From contig JAMPGX010000001.1 in the NCBI GenBank assembly GCA_023663725.1, positions 186,001 to 250,000 on the forward strand: DNA of 64,000 nucleotides, given 5' to 3'. Below the pieces are notes generated by a model that was not told the origin of the DNA, ran no database searches, and saw only the letters and a list, made by a program, of their open reading frames with translations. This document shows positions 1-8,404 of the stretch, piece by piece. Every line of letters starts with the position of its first letter. The stretch's first letter is position 1. Source of the DNA: a bacterium. Its GTDB lineage: Bacteria; Bacillota; Clostridia; Lachnospirales; Lachnospiraceae. The translations under genes and the position numbers were made by a program.

Positions 1-390
1 GAAGTACACCCTCTGATCCTTACCCGTATTGCCGCCGAAGGTAAAACGCTTGCCGATATTCTTGAACGTGCCCACCACGTTCTCACCCAGGTTGCCATAG
101 AACAGGCTGGCCTCGGTCGAAGTGTCATAGACGAACTCACCCGCGTCCGCACAGAACTCCACGATCTCCCCCTGATCCACGATGATCATGCACTGCCCCT
201 CGTTGACAGCGATAATGGAGCCATTGGTGATGATGTTGTCCACTCCCTTATTGCTGTTTTTGTTGTTGGTGCGAACCTTTCCCTTGCTCACCAGCACGTC
301 GTTGGGAAGCGCATCACAGTAGAAAAACTCTCTCCACTGATCCGCCATCATGCTGCTGATCGCGTCTTTTGCCGCTTTGATTAAGCCCAT
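1..390 (-). CDS. SPFH-domain (YdjI-type) protein, C-terminus outside window
   Basis: The first 130 residues are present; the gene runs off the left edge of the window. It starts at the ATG at 390, preceded by a strong GAGGAGG site. The sequence has the hallmarks of the 'SPFH domain / virion core' family common in Firmicutes: a start MGLIKAAKDAI, then DQWREFFYCD, repeated VxKGKVR and GSIIAVNEGQC blocks, and KRFTFGGNTGKDQRVYF near the cut. Family members are cytoplasmic or membrane-peripheral stomatin/prohibitin-like proteins with no signal peptide; the role of the family is poorly defined. The downstream neighbour cannot be seen. Confidence 0.85.
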   Translation of the reverse strand, partial: MGLIKAAKDAISSMMADQWREFFYCDALPNDVLVSKGKVRTNNKNSNKGVDNIITNGSIIAVNEGQCMIIVDQGEIVEFCADAGEFVYDTSTEASLFYGNLGENVVGTFKNIGKRFTFGGNTGKDQRVYF

Positions 391-612
391 ATGTATTTCC
401 TCCTCAAAATATTTGTTTACAGGTAAAAAAGATCATAGTTTATTTTAACAGATTTCCGGCGATTCCTCAACCGATTTGTGTAACATTTTCAGAAACATTT
501 TCCAGGAAATATTTTTCTTTACAAAACAGCGGGAATCCGATACACTGAAATCAGTTTCTTTTATACCCATATAACCATAAAATTAGTATACATCAACGAG
601 GACAGACAGACC

Positions 613-1098
613 ATGAGTAAAAAAGCCACAAAAGCCGCCGATAACATGTATTATCTCGCACGTTGCGAGGCCGCTGAAAAGAGCGACGACTTCTCCAGCA
701 GGGAAAAGGCTGCGGAGATCGTCGGCATCGACCGCACCCGCCTTGCCAGGATCGAGCTGGACACTATTGCGCCCTATCCCGAGGAGGTCAAGGCCATGGC
801 CGAGTCCTACAACACTCCGGAGCTGTGCAATGCCTACTGCGCCAGAGAGTGTCCCATCGGCAGAGACAGCGTCCCTGAGGTCACTATCGACGATTTCGAC
901 AGGCTGGCGCTGAAGGTCCTGGGCTCCCTGAAGGACATAGACGGACTTCGGGCCTCCCTGATCGCGATATCCGAGGACGGATACATCGACGAGTCCGAGA
1001 GGCCCGCTTTTCAACACATATTGGATTCTCTGGAGAAGATCAGCGCCAACGCCACGGCGCTGCGCCTCTGGGCGGAGAAGAATATCCGCCTCAAATAG
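613..1098 (+). CDS. Helix-turn-helix (XRE-like) protein
   Basis: This 161-residue protein begins at an ATG behind a GAGG site. Residues about 30-75 form a Cro/CI-like helix-turn-helix: SSREKAAEIVGIDRTRLARIE followed by YPEEVKAMAESYNTPELCN, where regulators of this family choose position within a helical bundle. A CNAYCARECPIG segment gives a small Cys cluster (residues 76-84) that could bind metal, but this is inference. The C-terminal half is helical and acidic. It stands alone, divergent from the SPFH gene. Likely a DNA-binding regulator; targets unknown. Confidence 0.7.
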   Translation: MSKKATKAADNMYYLARCEAAEKSDDFSSREKAAEIVGIDRTRLARIELDTIAPYPEEVKAMAESYNTPELCNAYCARECPIGRDSVPEVTIDDFDRLALKVLGSLKDIDGLRASLIAISEDGYIDESERPAFQHILDSLEKISANATALRLWAEKNIRLK

Positions 1099-1110
1099 AT
1101 TCCGCGGCGA

Positions 1111-2145
1111 TTACTTTTTGGCCGCGTTCTCCGCATAGACTGTAGTCACCAGATCCTCGTAGGGAACCCGCTTTTCCAGCACCTTGGAGTCCTCCAGAAT
1201 ATTCTGCAGCAGATCAAAGGAGGACTTCTCGAAGATCAGATTCTCTTTCCAGGTATCCTGATCATAATATCTGGCCACGATAGTCACCAGTGCCTGCTTG
1301 TCGGTCTCCGCGAACTGAGGGGCAATCACGTCCGCGATCTCCTGCGGACTGTGGGACTGCACAAAGTCCATCCCCTTCTGCAGCGCATTGGTAAACGCCT
1401 GGATGGTCTCGCCATTTTGATCGATGTAACTCTTTTTGGCGCTGAATGCCGTATAGGGCACATAGCCGGAATCTTCGCCCAGAGAGGCCACCACATAGCC
1501 GTCCCCCTTCTGTTCCAGCGCGGTGGCGTGAGGCTCAAACTCTACTGTGAAATCCGCGTCCCCGCCGGAGAAGGCCGCCGCCGTAGAGCCAAAGTCAATG
1601 CTCTGATCAATCCGCACATCCGCCGCCGGATCAATATTATTCTTGCGCAGGATATACTCAAACACCATCTGAGGCATCCCACCCGCTCTGCCGCCGAGCA
1701 CATCCTTATCCCTGAGCATATTCCAGGAGAAATCCTCAATCGGCTCCCTGGACACCAGGAAATTGCCAGCCCGCTGCGTCAGCTGGGCAAAATTCACCAC
1801 ATAGTCATCGGTGCCGCCCACATAAGTATAGATCGTGGACTCGCTGCCCATAAATCCGATATCCGCATCGCCGGTCAGCACGGCCGTCATGGTCTTGTCG
1901 GCTCCAAAGCCGGTCACCAATGTCACCTCGAGCCCCTCTTCCCGAAAATATCCCTCCTCGATTGCCACGTACATCGGCGCGTAGAAGATGGAGTGGGCCA
2001 CCTCATTCAGCGTGACCTTCTTGAGATTGCCACTATCGCCTGCCTCATCCTGTGCGTTGCCACAGCCAGTCAACAGACCGGCTACCAGCATGGCAGCCAG
2101 CGTCAGCGAGGCCGCTCTACTCAACTTGCTCTTTCTTTTTGTCAA
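1111..2145 (-). CDS. NitT/TauT-type ABC transporter substrate-binding lipoprotein
   Basis: A 344-residue exported lipoprotein. The signal peptide has a lipobox LLTGC near residue 28, and the mature part is an NMT1/SsuA-like periplasmic-binding fold (NEVAHSIFYAPMYVAIEEGYF, then GADKTMTAVLTGDADIGFMG and an FSGGDADFTVEFEP segment). Such proteins bring small molecules such as pyrimidine precursors, sulfonates or nitrate-type ligands to an ABC permease. I read the start as the TTG at 2145, nine bases after GGGAGG. No permease or ATPase gene lies next to it, so it is an orphan or works with a distant transporter. Confidence 0.85.
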   Translation of the reverse strand: MTKRKSKLSRAASLTLAAMLVAGLLTGCGNAQDEAGDSGNLKKVTLNEVAHSIFYAPMYVAIEEGYFREEGLEVTLVTGFGADKTMTAVLTGDADIGFMGSESTIYTYVGGTDDYVVNFAQLTQRAGNFLVSREPIEDFSWNMLRDKDVLGGRAGGMPQMVFEYILRKNNIDPAADVRIDQSIDFGSTAAAFSGGDADFTVEFEPHATALEQKGDGYVVASLGEDSGYVPYTAFSAKKSYIDQNGETIQAFTNALQKGMDFVQSHSPQEIADVIAPQFAETDKQALVTIVARYYDQDTWKENLIFEKSSFDLLQNILEDSKVLEKRVPYEDLVTTVYAENAAKK

Positions 2146-2246
2146 CTTTTCTATCCTCCCTCTTCGGATGACTGATGCTTTATGATATGTCTGAGAAAGG
2201 AAAAAAGTGCCTTTTTTTAAAAATTAGCAAAATGCCGCACAGTAAA

Positions 2247-2281
2247 AGGACGTGACCTCACATCTCCCCAAGTCACGTCCT
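2247..2281 (-). terminator. Rho-independent terminator after the GGDEF/EAL gene
   Basis: A perfect 10-bp stem (AGGACGTGAC with GTCACGTCCT) around a 15-nt loop, followed on the minus strand by TTTTAC. It lies just past the stop of the minus-strand gene at 2307. Confidence 0.75.
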
Positions 2282-2306
2282 CATATATGTACAGCCTGTC
2301 TGTCCG

Positions 2307-4733
2307 TCATGCGCCCTGGCTCTCCGGCCTCTCCACCCATTTCTCGAAATCCGCAATAGGAACCGGCCTGGAGAACACATAGCCCTGTGCCTTGTCATAG
2401 CCGTAATCCCGCAGGAAATCAATCTGCTGCTGAGTCTCCACGCCCTCGAAGATAATATCCTTGCCGGCGGCCCGCACAAGCTGGCCGATGCGATTGATAT
2501 ACTGCTGCTCCTGATCGGTCTCATAATGATCGATGAAGCTTTTGTCCACCTTGACGATATCCACATTGGCGTCTATCAACATACCCAGCGAGGAATAACC
2601 GATACCAAAATCATCCATTGCAATCTTCAGTCCATGCTCCCGCAGCTGCGTCATCTGCTGCACCATGCCCATCTGATTGCCGGAGATACAGCTCTCCGTC
2701 ACCTCGATCTCTATGTATCTGGGCTCCACCTCATACTCCCGCAGCATTCCCACCACCTTGTCGCAGAAATGCTGGTCTCGAAAATGTACACGGGAAAAAT
2801 TTACCGAGACAGGAATCATCCGCCTGCCCTCCTGCCCCCATCGCCGGAGACATTCCAACACCTGCCGTAGCACGCAGAAATCCACATTGACAATATAGCC
2901 CACTTCCTCCAATACCGGAATAAACTGATCCGGATACCTCATGCTGCCATCCGCATTGCGCCATCTGACCAGCGCCTCCGCACCGATCACCTCTCCCGTA
3001 TTCATGGAGAACTTGGGCTGGAGATAAGCCTCCACCTCCCCTTTGTCTATGGCGTCATGGATACTGGCCACCACCTTGAGCTTCTCCGCTCTGGTCTGAC
3101 GAAGACGCTCCGTATAGACCATCACATGATTCAGATAATCGTCCTTGATGATCTTACGGGCATGGTTGGCCGCGTCTATCATGGTAAAAATCTCCGCCTC
3201 CGGATTGTCTATGAAATACAGGCCCGCTCTCACCTGCAGATCCCCCATGGGATATCTGCTATGGAGATAAGCTGAGAAACGCTCTATCGAATGCTGCACC
3301 TGATTCTCTATCGCCGTCCTGCTCTCTCCCGTCACCAGGATCACAAAACGATCCGCATACACTCTGCCACAGATACAGCGCTTCGCATTCATATACCGCA
3401 GCCATCTGGCCATATCCTTAAGCAGCTGATCCCCCTCGCCATATCCAAAATTCTCATTTAGATAGGCAAAATTACTGATGTCGATATATATCATGGCATA
3501 GATGAGACCGGTGTCAAACTGATACAGGGCACGGCGTGCCTCTCTTAAAAAGGCCCCATAGTGATACAGTCCCGTCAGCTCGTCCCGCCGCAAAGCCTCG
3601 ATATGCTCCTGATTCTGCCGGTTCTGAAACCTCAGAGACACAAAGGAGCCAATCACTCTACTCAATTGAATCAAAGTATTCAATTCCCTCTCTGGCATCT
3701 GCTCTACGGCATGGTGTCTGTTACAGTTAATATAACCGATAGGATGTCCATTGCTGTACAGCAGCAGATTGATAAAACTGCCTATCTCCTTCTCCCTGAA
3801 AAAGCCCATGTCCTTGACCGAATAGCCGCTCTGCTCCACATCACAGGTGACATTGACCCCATTCCGGTCAAAGTTGGAGAAGAAATCGTCCCACAGGTCA
3901 AAGGCATTGATCTCCTCCGGATGGCGCAGAACACCTTCCCCACGTCTCCATCTGTTGGACACCATGGTACTGTTGTCGCCGATAAATTCAGAGATTATCA
4001 CCTCGTCATAGCCATAATGCCATCCGACCTGCTTGATCAACATATCCAGACCGCTGTCCAGATCCGCCGTATCAGATAACAGACTCACAGCAAAAGCAAT
4101 GAAACTGCTGTCACACAGGGGGACCTCCCGTTCCCGTACATCTTCAAAAGGCAGGAAAACCTCACCCCCCATGCTCTCCTCATAGATCACAAAGGACAAC
4201 CGGCAGCGCACGCCATAGGATACCGCCTTTCTGACACAGGACAAAAGCTTCTCCGGGTTCCTCTCCCCCTCCGGGACATGGTATACACCCATAGTAATCC
4301 TGCATTGCAGTCTCTCCCTGCGTCCAAAGTAGCGGTTCTGCAGCTTTTCCCTCACCTGACGTCCGTGCTCCTCAATCTCCTGAGCATCCTCCCACTGCAC
4401 GAACACCATCAGAGTATCCCTGTCAATCCGGCATAGCACTACCTCATCCAACAGTTGAAAATAGCGCCGCAAGAGAACCGCCTGGTCCTCCAGCACCGCC
4501 ATTGCAAATGAATAACCATATTCTTCTGTCAACTGTGAAACATTGCCAACATGTAACATAACCACGTGATAGACACCATGTGGGCTCTTTTCCATGATAC
4601 CATTGATTTGTTTTTGAGCAGTAGAGAATGTAAAGAGAGCTGTCAGTGCATCTACTCCCCCATTATCGCCTCGCTGATCCACCGATACGTCGACCAGTCC
4701 TGTTCTGCTGTCCTTCCGCCTCTGATTCTTCAT
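2307..4733 (-). CDS. GGDEF-GAF-GGDEF-EAL protein, probable c-di-GMP phosphodiesterase
   Basis: About 808 residues, no membrane segments. In order: a degenerate GGDEF-like domain (about 25-180; the signature site reads RIDRDTLMV), a GAF-like sensor (about 210-375), a second GGDEF domain (about 385-545; signature site RVYADRF instead of GGDEF), and an EAL domain (about 555-800). The EAL residues are intact: GAEALVRW, SVNFS, EIEVTES, MDDFGIGYSSL, IVKVDKSFI and FEGVET. I infer c-di-GMP hydrolysis, with both GGDEF domains inactive as cyclases and possibly regulatory. The start is set at the ATG at 4733 behind GGGGTG; an ATG four codons upstream is also possible. Confidence 0.88.
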   Translation of the reverse strand: MKNQRRKDSRTGLVDVSVDQRGDNGGVDALTALFTFSTAQKQINGIMEKSPHGVYHVVMLHVGNVSQLTEEYGYSFAMAVLEDQAVLLRRYFQLLDEVVLCRIDRDTLMVFVQWEDAQEIEEHGRQVREKLQNRYFGRRERLQCRITMGVYHVPEGERNPEKLLSCVRKAVSYGVRCRLSFVIYEESMGGEVFLPFEDVREREVPLCDSSFIAFAVSLLSDTADLDSGLDMLIKQVGWHYGYDEVIISEFIGDNSTMVSNRWRRGEGVLRHPEEINAFDLWDDFFSNFDRNGVNVTCDVEQSGYSVKDMGFFREKEIGSFINLLLYSNGHPIGYINCNRHHAVEQMPERELNTLIQLSRVIGSFVSLRFQNRQNQEHIEALRRDELTGLYHYGAFLREARRALYQFDTGLIYAMIYIDISNFAYLNENFGYGEGDQLLKDMARWLRYMNAKRCICGRVYADRFVILVTGESRTAIENQVQHSIERFSAYLHSRYPMGDLQVRAGLYFIDNPEAEIFTMIDAANHARKIIKDDYLNHVMVYTERLRQTRAEKLKVVASIHDAIDKGEVEAYLQPKFSMNTGEVIGAEALVRWRNADGSMRYPDQFIPVLEEVGYIVNVDFCVLRQVLECLRRWGQEGRRMIPVSVNFSRVHFRDQHFCDKVVGMLREYEVEPRYIEIEVTESCISGNQMGMVQQMTQLREHGLKIAMDDFGIGYSSLGMLIDANVDIVKVDKSFIDHYETDQEQQYINRIGQLVRAAGKDIIFEGVETQQQIDFLRDYGYDKAQGYVFSRPVPIADFEKWVERPESQGA

Positions 4734-5001
4734 TACACACCCCATTATCCGCTCATGGCAGATAACATTTTATCATGTATATTATAGTCCTTTTCCCTAC
4801 GACTGTCAATTGAGCGGTACTATTTTACTATTATATTAGGCGTAGTCTATTCATACAGGTTCCCTGAAAATCCGTCTGCATTTTATTGTATTCAGATTAC
4901 TTTTTTTATATATTTTTCCCACAGAATATGATATACTAACAATTAATATTAATTTATGCTGATTCAGCAAACTATGAGAGCACGGAGGTGTCATTTGGAC
5001 G

Positions 5002-5874
5002 ATGAAGAAACAGCAGGTTAATTATGTCGCAAAGAACTTTGTCCCGCTTGAGGCGGACATTCTATGCGAATGCAAAAATATATCGTCCGCCGTCAATGAC
5101 GCCCCCATTATTCACAATCACGACGGATATGAGCTCTTTCTGATGCTGGATGGCCATGTTCTGATGTACACGGAGGGCGATGGTAAAATACTGGAAAGAG
5201 GAGATCTGATATGCTTTGAAGCTCACGCCTTTCATCACGCCAAGATACTTGAGTATGACGTATACAACAGGGTAGTCATCAATTTTAGAGAATCCAAACT
5301 GAAGAAGCTCTCCAGCGAAAAGACGGACCTGGGGCGCTGTTTTCATGCGGCTACCTGGGGTGAACTGCATTTTGTCCGCCTTGATGAGGCCGAGATACAG
5401 GAGCTGGTATCCTACGCCGAAATGCTGGAAGGCGCACTGAAGGATTCCCGCTTTGGCGCAGATCTGTTGTCCAATTCGCTGCTGATACAGATACTGATCA
5501 TGGTCAACCGCCGCATGGCAGTCACTCCCATAACAGAATACGTCGGGAAAATGCCCCGCCTGGTATCGGATACCTTTGCCTATATCGACCAACACCTCAC
5601 GGAGGATCTGACCCTCGACGTGTTGGAAAAGCAATTTCAGTACAACGGCACCTATATCAGCCGGTGTTTTAAGAAGGTGGCGGGGATACCGCTCCAGCAA
5701 TATATTATCGCCAAACGTATCACTCTGGCACAGCAGTATCTGCAACAGGGGATCAGCCCCTGCGACGCGTGCTATATGTCGGGCTTCAACAATTATTCCA
5801 ATTTCTCCCGAACCTTTCTGCAAAACGTGGGAATGCCGCCCAAAAAGTATCAGATTGACAAATTCGGCAGTTGA
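5002..5874 (+). CDS. AraC-family transcriptional regulator
   Basis: A 290-residue regulator. Residues about 30-130 are an AraC-type cupin (HNHDGYELFLMLDG, LERGDLICFEAHAFHHAK), and the last 100 residues hold the two helix-turn-helix motifs (LTLDVLEKQFQYNGTYISR; CDACYMSGFNNYSNFSRTF and the closing GMPPKKYQ). Start ATG at 5002 follows GGAGGTG by 11 bases. It is convergent with a sugar-binding lipoprotein gene, which is a common pairing, and may regulate carbohydrate uptake; this is inference. Confidence 0.92.
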   Translation: MKKQQVNYVAKNFVPLEADILCECKNISSAVNDAPIIHNHDGYELFLMLDGHVLMYTEGDGKILERGDLICFEAHAFHHAKILEYDVYNRVVINFRESKLKKLSSEKTDLGRCFHAATWGELHFVRLDEAEIQELVSYAEMLEGALKDSRFGADLLSNSLLIQILIMVNRRMAVTPITEYVGKMPRLVSDTFAYIDQHLTEDLTLDVLEKQFQYNGTYISRCFKKVAGIPLQQYIIAKRITLAQQYLQQGISPCDACYMSGFNNYSNFSRTFLQNVGMPPKKYQIDKFGS

Positions 5875-5889
5875 TTCTATCAGCCTAAA

Positions 5890-5919
5890 AAGGAGGGGTA
5901 TCCGAAGATACCCCTCCTT
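5890..5919 (-). terminator. Terminator with UUCG loop
   Basis: A 13-bp stem (AAGGAGGGGTATC and its complement) closed by a TTCG tetraloop when read on the minus strand and followed there by TTTTTAGG. It ends the minus-strand lipoprotein gene and can also serve the convergent AraC gene. Confidence 0.8.
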
Positions 5920-5941
5920 CATCATTTCCGTGCTAACTGAC

Positions 5942-7438
5942 CTATTTGTTTGCCTCATCGAGGAACGCCTGCCAGCTGAATCTGACCGCTTCCGCCGCCT
6001 GTGCGGGAGTGTTGTTCTTGTCAATTTTCCAGATAATATCCGTTGTGTTGATACCAGGAATCAACGCGTCATAGGCGGGACGTCCGCAGGACATCAGCTT
6101 AGTAACCGTAGAGTCCACAGCATCCGTATCCCTGAAGTTCTGCAGGGCCGCAGATCTCCATGTGACATAATCCTCGTATCCAGGAGTAGGATCGGTGAAG
6201 ATATCCCATGCAAACGCAACCTTCCATGCTTTCTCCGCGTCATAGCAGGCGGGAATAACATAGGGATTGTCAGAGCATACATTCACATAATCCGTTCCAT
6301 TGGGTCCCTTGGGGAAGCAGACATATCCAAAGTCATCTTCCATGCCTTCATTGAAGCCGCCTGCTCTCCACAGCTCAGCGGGCAGGAAACAGGCCTTACC
6401 AGTCTGGAACATAGTCAGGAAATAATCCCAGGAGGCATCCTCAGGATACGACTTGGATGCATCGTATCTCTCCCACATATCCCATGCCCAGTTAAGAGCG
6501 GAAAGCGCCTCGTTATTCTCTACCGTATTGATATAGTTGCCGTTCTCATCCTGGCTGATGAAGCTGCCTCCGTTAGAGTAAACCGCCATTGTGTACCACA
6601 CGGTGTTGTAGGCAGCCATGGCGAAGGTATCAACCATACCGTCGTTGTCAGCATCTGACTCTACCTGAGCGCACACCTCTTCAAATTTGTCCCATGTCCA
6701 CTCACCGCTCTCCTGCCACTTATATATCTGCTGGGGATCGATGTTGGCCTCTGAGAGAATTCTCTTGTTAAAATAGACTCCTCTTCCGCCCAGCATCTCG
6801 CCGATATGTGTGCGGAAGCCATAGATAGCGCCCTTCTTACTGTACTGATCGAGAATGGCGGAAACCCACTTCTCCTCTGAGAAATCAAAGCAATCCAGCG
6901 TGGATACATCATACATCAGCTCACTGTTCATGGCCGCGATAAACTCGTCGCCCGTGCGCAGGGCAAACACATAGTAATTGTCATCCCCTCCGGTTGTAAC
7001 ATAGTTGGCGAAGTCTTCCGGCGTGGATTCCCAGCTGCTGATCGCCTGCTCTTTGACAGTGAAATTGTATGTCTCCTGCGCCCACTCCAGATACTCCTGG
7101 CGCGCCTCAGCGTATCCGTCCGCCGCCTCTTCTCCATTATCCTCATCCGTGCTCCACCAGTCACGAATAATGACCTCAATTCCCCCAAGGTCTATCGGAT
7201 TGCCATTTTCATCGGTTCTGACAGAATAGGCACCCACTCCCTCTTCCTCGGAGGAGGACTCGGTCTCCGGCTCAGAGCTCTCTGTGGAATCCGACGCAGC
7301 AGGCTCTGTGCTGTCCTGAACCTCTGAACTATCGCTCCCCTCATTGGGCGCAGGTTGCGTTCCGCAGCCGACTACGCTTATTGCCATAGCGGTTACGAGA
7401 ACAGTGGCAAGCAATTTTTGTAACGTCTTTTTCTTCAT
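5942..7438 (-). CDS. ABC transporter extracellular sugar-binding lipoprotein
   Basis: A 498-residue exported lipoprotein: MKKKTLQKLLATVLVT signal peptide, lipobox VVGCG, then a Ser/Glu-rich linker (residues about 28-70) typical of Gram-positive binding proteins, then an extracellular solute-binding domain of the type used for oligosaccharides (KGPNGTDYVNVCSDNPYVI, MWERYDASKSYPEDASWDYF). The start is the ATG at 7438 behind GGGAGG rather than an upstream in-frame codon. No permease genes are adjacent. The nearby AraC gene may control it. Confidence 0.88.
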   Translation of the reverse strand: MKKKTLQKLLATVLVTAMAISVVGCGTQPAPNEGSDSSEVQDSTEPAASDSTESSEPETESSSEEEGVGAYSVRTDENGNPIDLGGIEVIIRDWWSTDEDNGEEAADGYAEARQEYLEWAQETYNFTVKEQAISSWESTPEDFANYVTTGGDDNYYVFALRTGDEFIAAMNSELMYDVSTLDCFDFSEEKWVSAILDQYSKKGAIYGFRTHIGEMLGGRGVYFNKRILSEANIDPQQIYKWQESGEWTWDKFEEVCAQVESDADNDGMVDTFAMAAYNTVWYTMAVYSNGGSFISQDENGNYINTVENNEALSALNWAWDMWERYDASKSYPEDASWDYFLTMFQTGKACFLPAELWRAGGFNEGMEDDFGYVCFPKGPNGTDYVNVCSDNPYVIPACYDAEKAWKVAFAWDIFTDPTPGYEDYVTWRSAALQNFRDTDAVDSTVTKLMSCGRPAYDALIPGINTTDIIWKIDKNNTPAQAAEAVRFSWQAFLDEANK

Positions 7439-7671
7439 CTTGTTCCTCCCGTATAAGTGAACTAAAGTTACCATACCAGCCCCGCCCTGATCTCCGGCCT
7501 CCCCTCCAAACGGATTTACAGTGGCGTTGAGATCGTCGCGTGGGGAATAGTATTAAGATAAACTTAGCATAACACGTGAATTCTTGTGTTTATACACAAA
7601 ATCCAACCTGTTTTTTTGCATTATCTGATATTTTTGTACAAAGAATATACAAATATGTCTGTCTCCGCAGA

Positions 7672-7700
7672 TTGCTGACCGAGGTCAACTGTGTTATAAT
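7672..7700 (+). promoter_or_regulatory. Promoter with internal palindrome for the phospholipase C-like gene
   Basis: TTGCTG, a 17-base spacer and a perfect TATAAT. The inverted repeat TGACC-GA-GGTCA (7676-7687) overlaps the -35 box and spacer and could be an operator. Confidence 0.65.
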
Positions 7701-7732
7701 CCTGTTAAAATCAACGAAATGGAGGAATTCCC

Positions 7733-8404
7733 ATGGCAGGCACCGTCACCCACCTGGTCATTGCCGACCGGCTGTTAGAACCACTGAATATTCAGAATCC
7801 CGCTCTGTTCTACTGTGGCAACCTGGCCCCCGATGCTATCATGGCCAGGGAGGGGTATCAGCGGGAGATGAAACGCCACACACACTTCAAGGACGATATC
7901 CGCTTGAACGATCTGCATCTGCCGGAGTGCTATCAGCGGTATCGCCGCACCCTGCTCTCCTTCGCGGAGCGCCATCTGCGCTGTGACCACCCAGATTACG
8001 AATTATATCTGGGCTATGTGACCCATATCCTGGCGGACGAGGTATTTATTCTGACTCTGCGGGACGCCCATGTCCAAAGACTGAGAGACGCTGGCAGAGC
8101 CCTGGATGACCCAACCTATTTCGCCGCCTTTGGTCACGACGTGGATGTAAACGACTGGCAGCTGGTGAGGGAATACCGCTTCCTGCATCCTATGCCGGAT
8201 ACTCTGCTCTCACTTCGGCAGTACGAGATCACCGACTATATCACCTGCCAGGAGCTCCAGGACAGCAAGGCGTTCATCATACAGAAGAATTTCCTGACTG
8301 CCCACGAACAGGAGCCCACCGCAGTGTTTCCCTTTTCGGAGAATCAGGAATATATCGGCAATGCCTGCCGCTACATCCAGAAGGCAATCAGAGATCTGAC
8401 CTGA
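7733..8404 (+). CDS. Zinc-dependent phospholipase C family protein
   Basis: A 223-residue protein with the family start MAGTVTHLVIADRL, then FYCGNLAPDAI and HTHFKDD, and a second His/Asp-containing helix GYVTHILADEVF. These match the zinc-ligand pattern of the PLC/PlcC-like fold. There is no signal peptide, so it would act inside the cell or on an internal substrate; many such Firmicutes proteins have no tested activity. Start ATG behind TGGAGG. Its last 34 bases overlap the end of the convergent membrane gene. Confidence 0.85.
   Translation: MAGTVTHLVIADRLLEPLNIQNPALFYCGNLAPDAIMAREGYQREMKRHTHFKDDIRLNDLHLPECYQRYRRTLLSFAERHLRCDHPDYELYLGYVTHILADEVFILTLRDAHVQRLRDAGRALDDPTYFAAFGHDVDVNDWQLVREYRFLHPMPDTLLSLRQYEITDYITCQELQDSKAFIIQKNFLTAHEQEPTAVFPFSENQEYIGNACRYIQKAIRDLT

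Noticed and set aside
1351-2175. Long plus-strand frame opposite the substrate-binding lipoprotein gene.
   Set aside because: The minus-strand frame has signal peptide, lipobox and family motifs; the plus frame has none.
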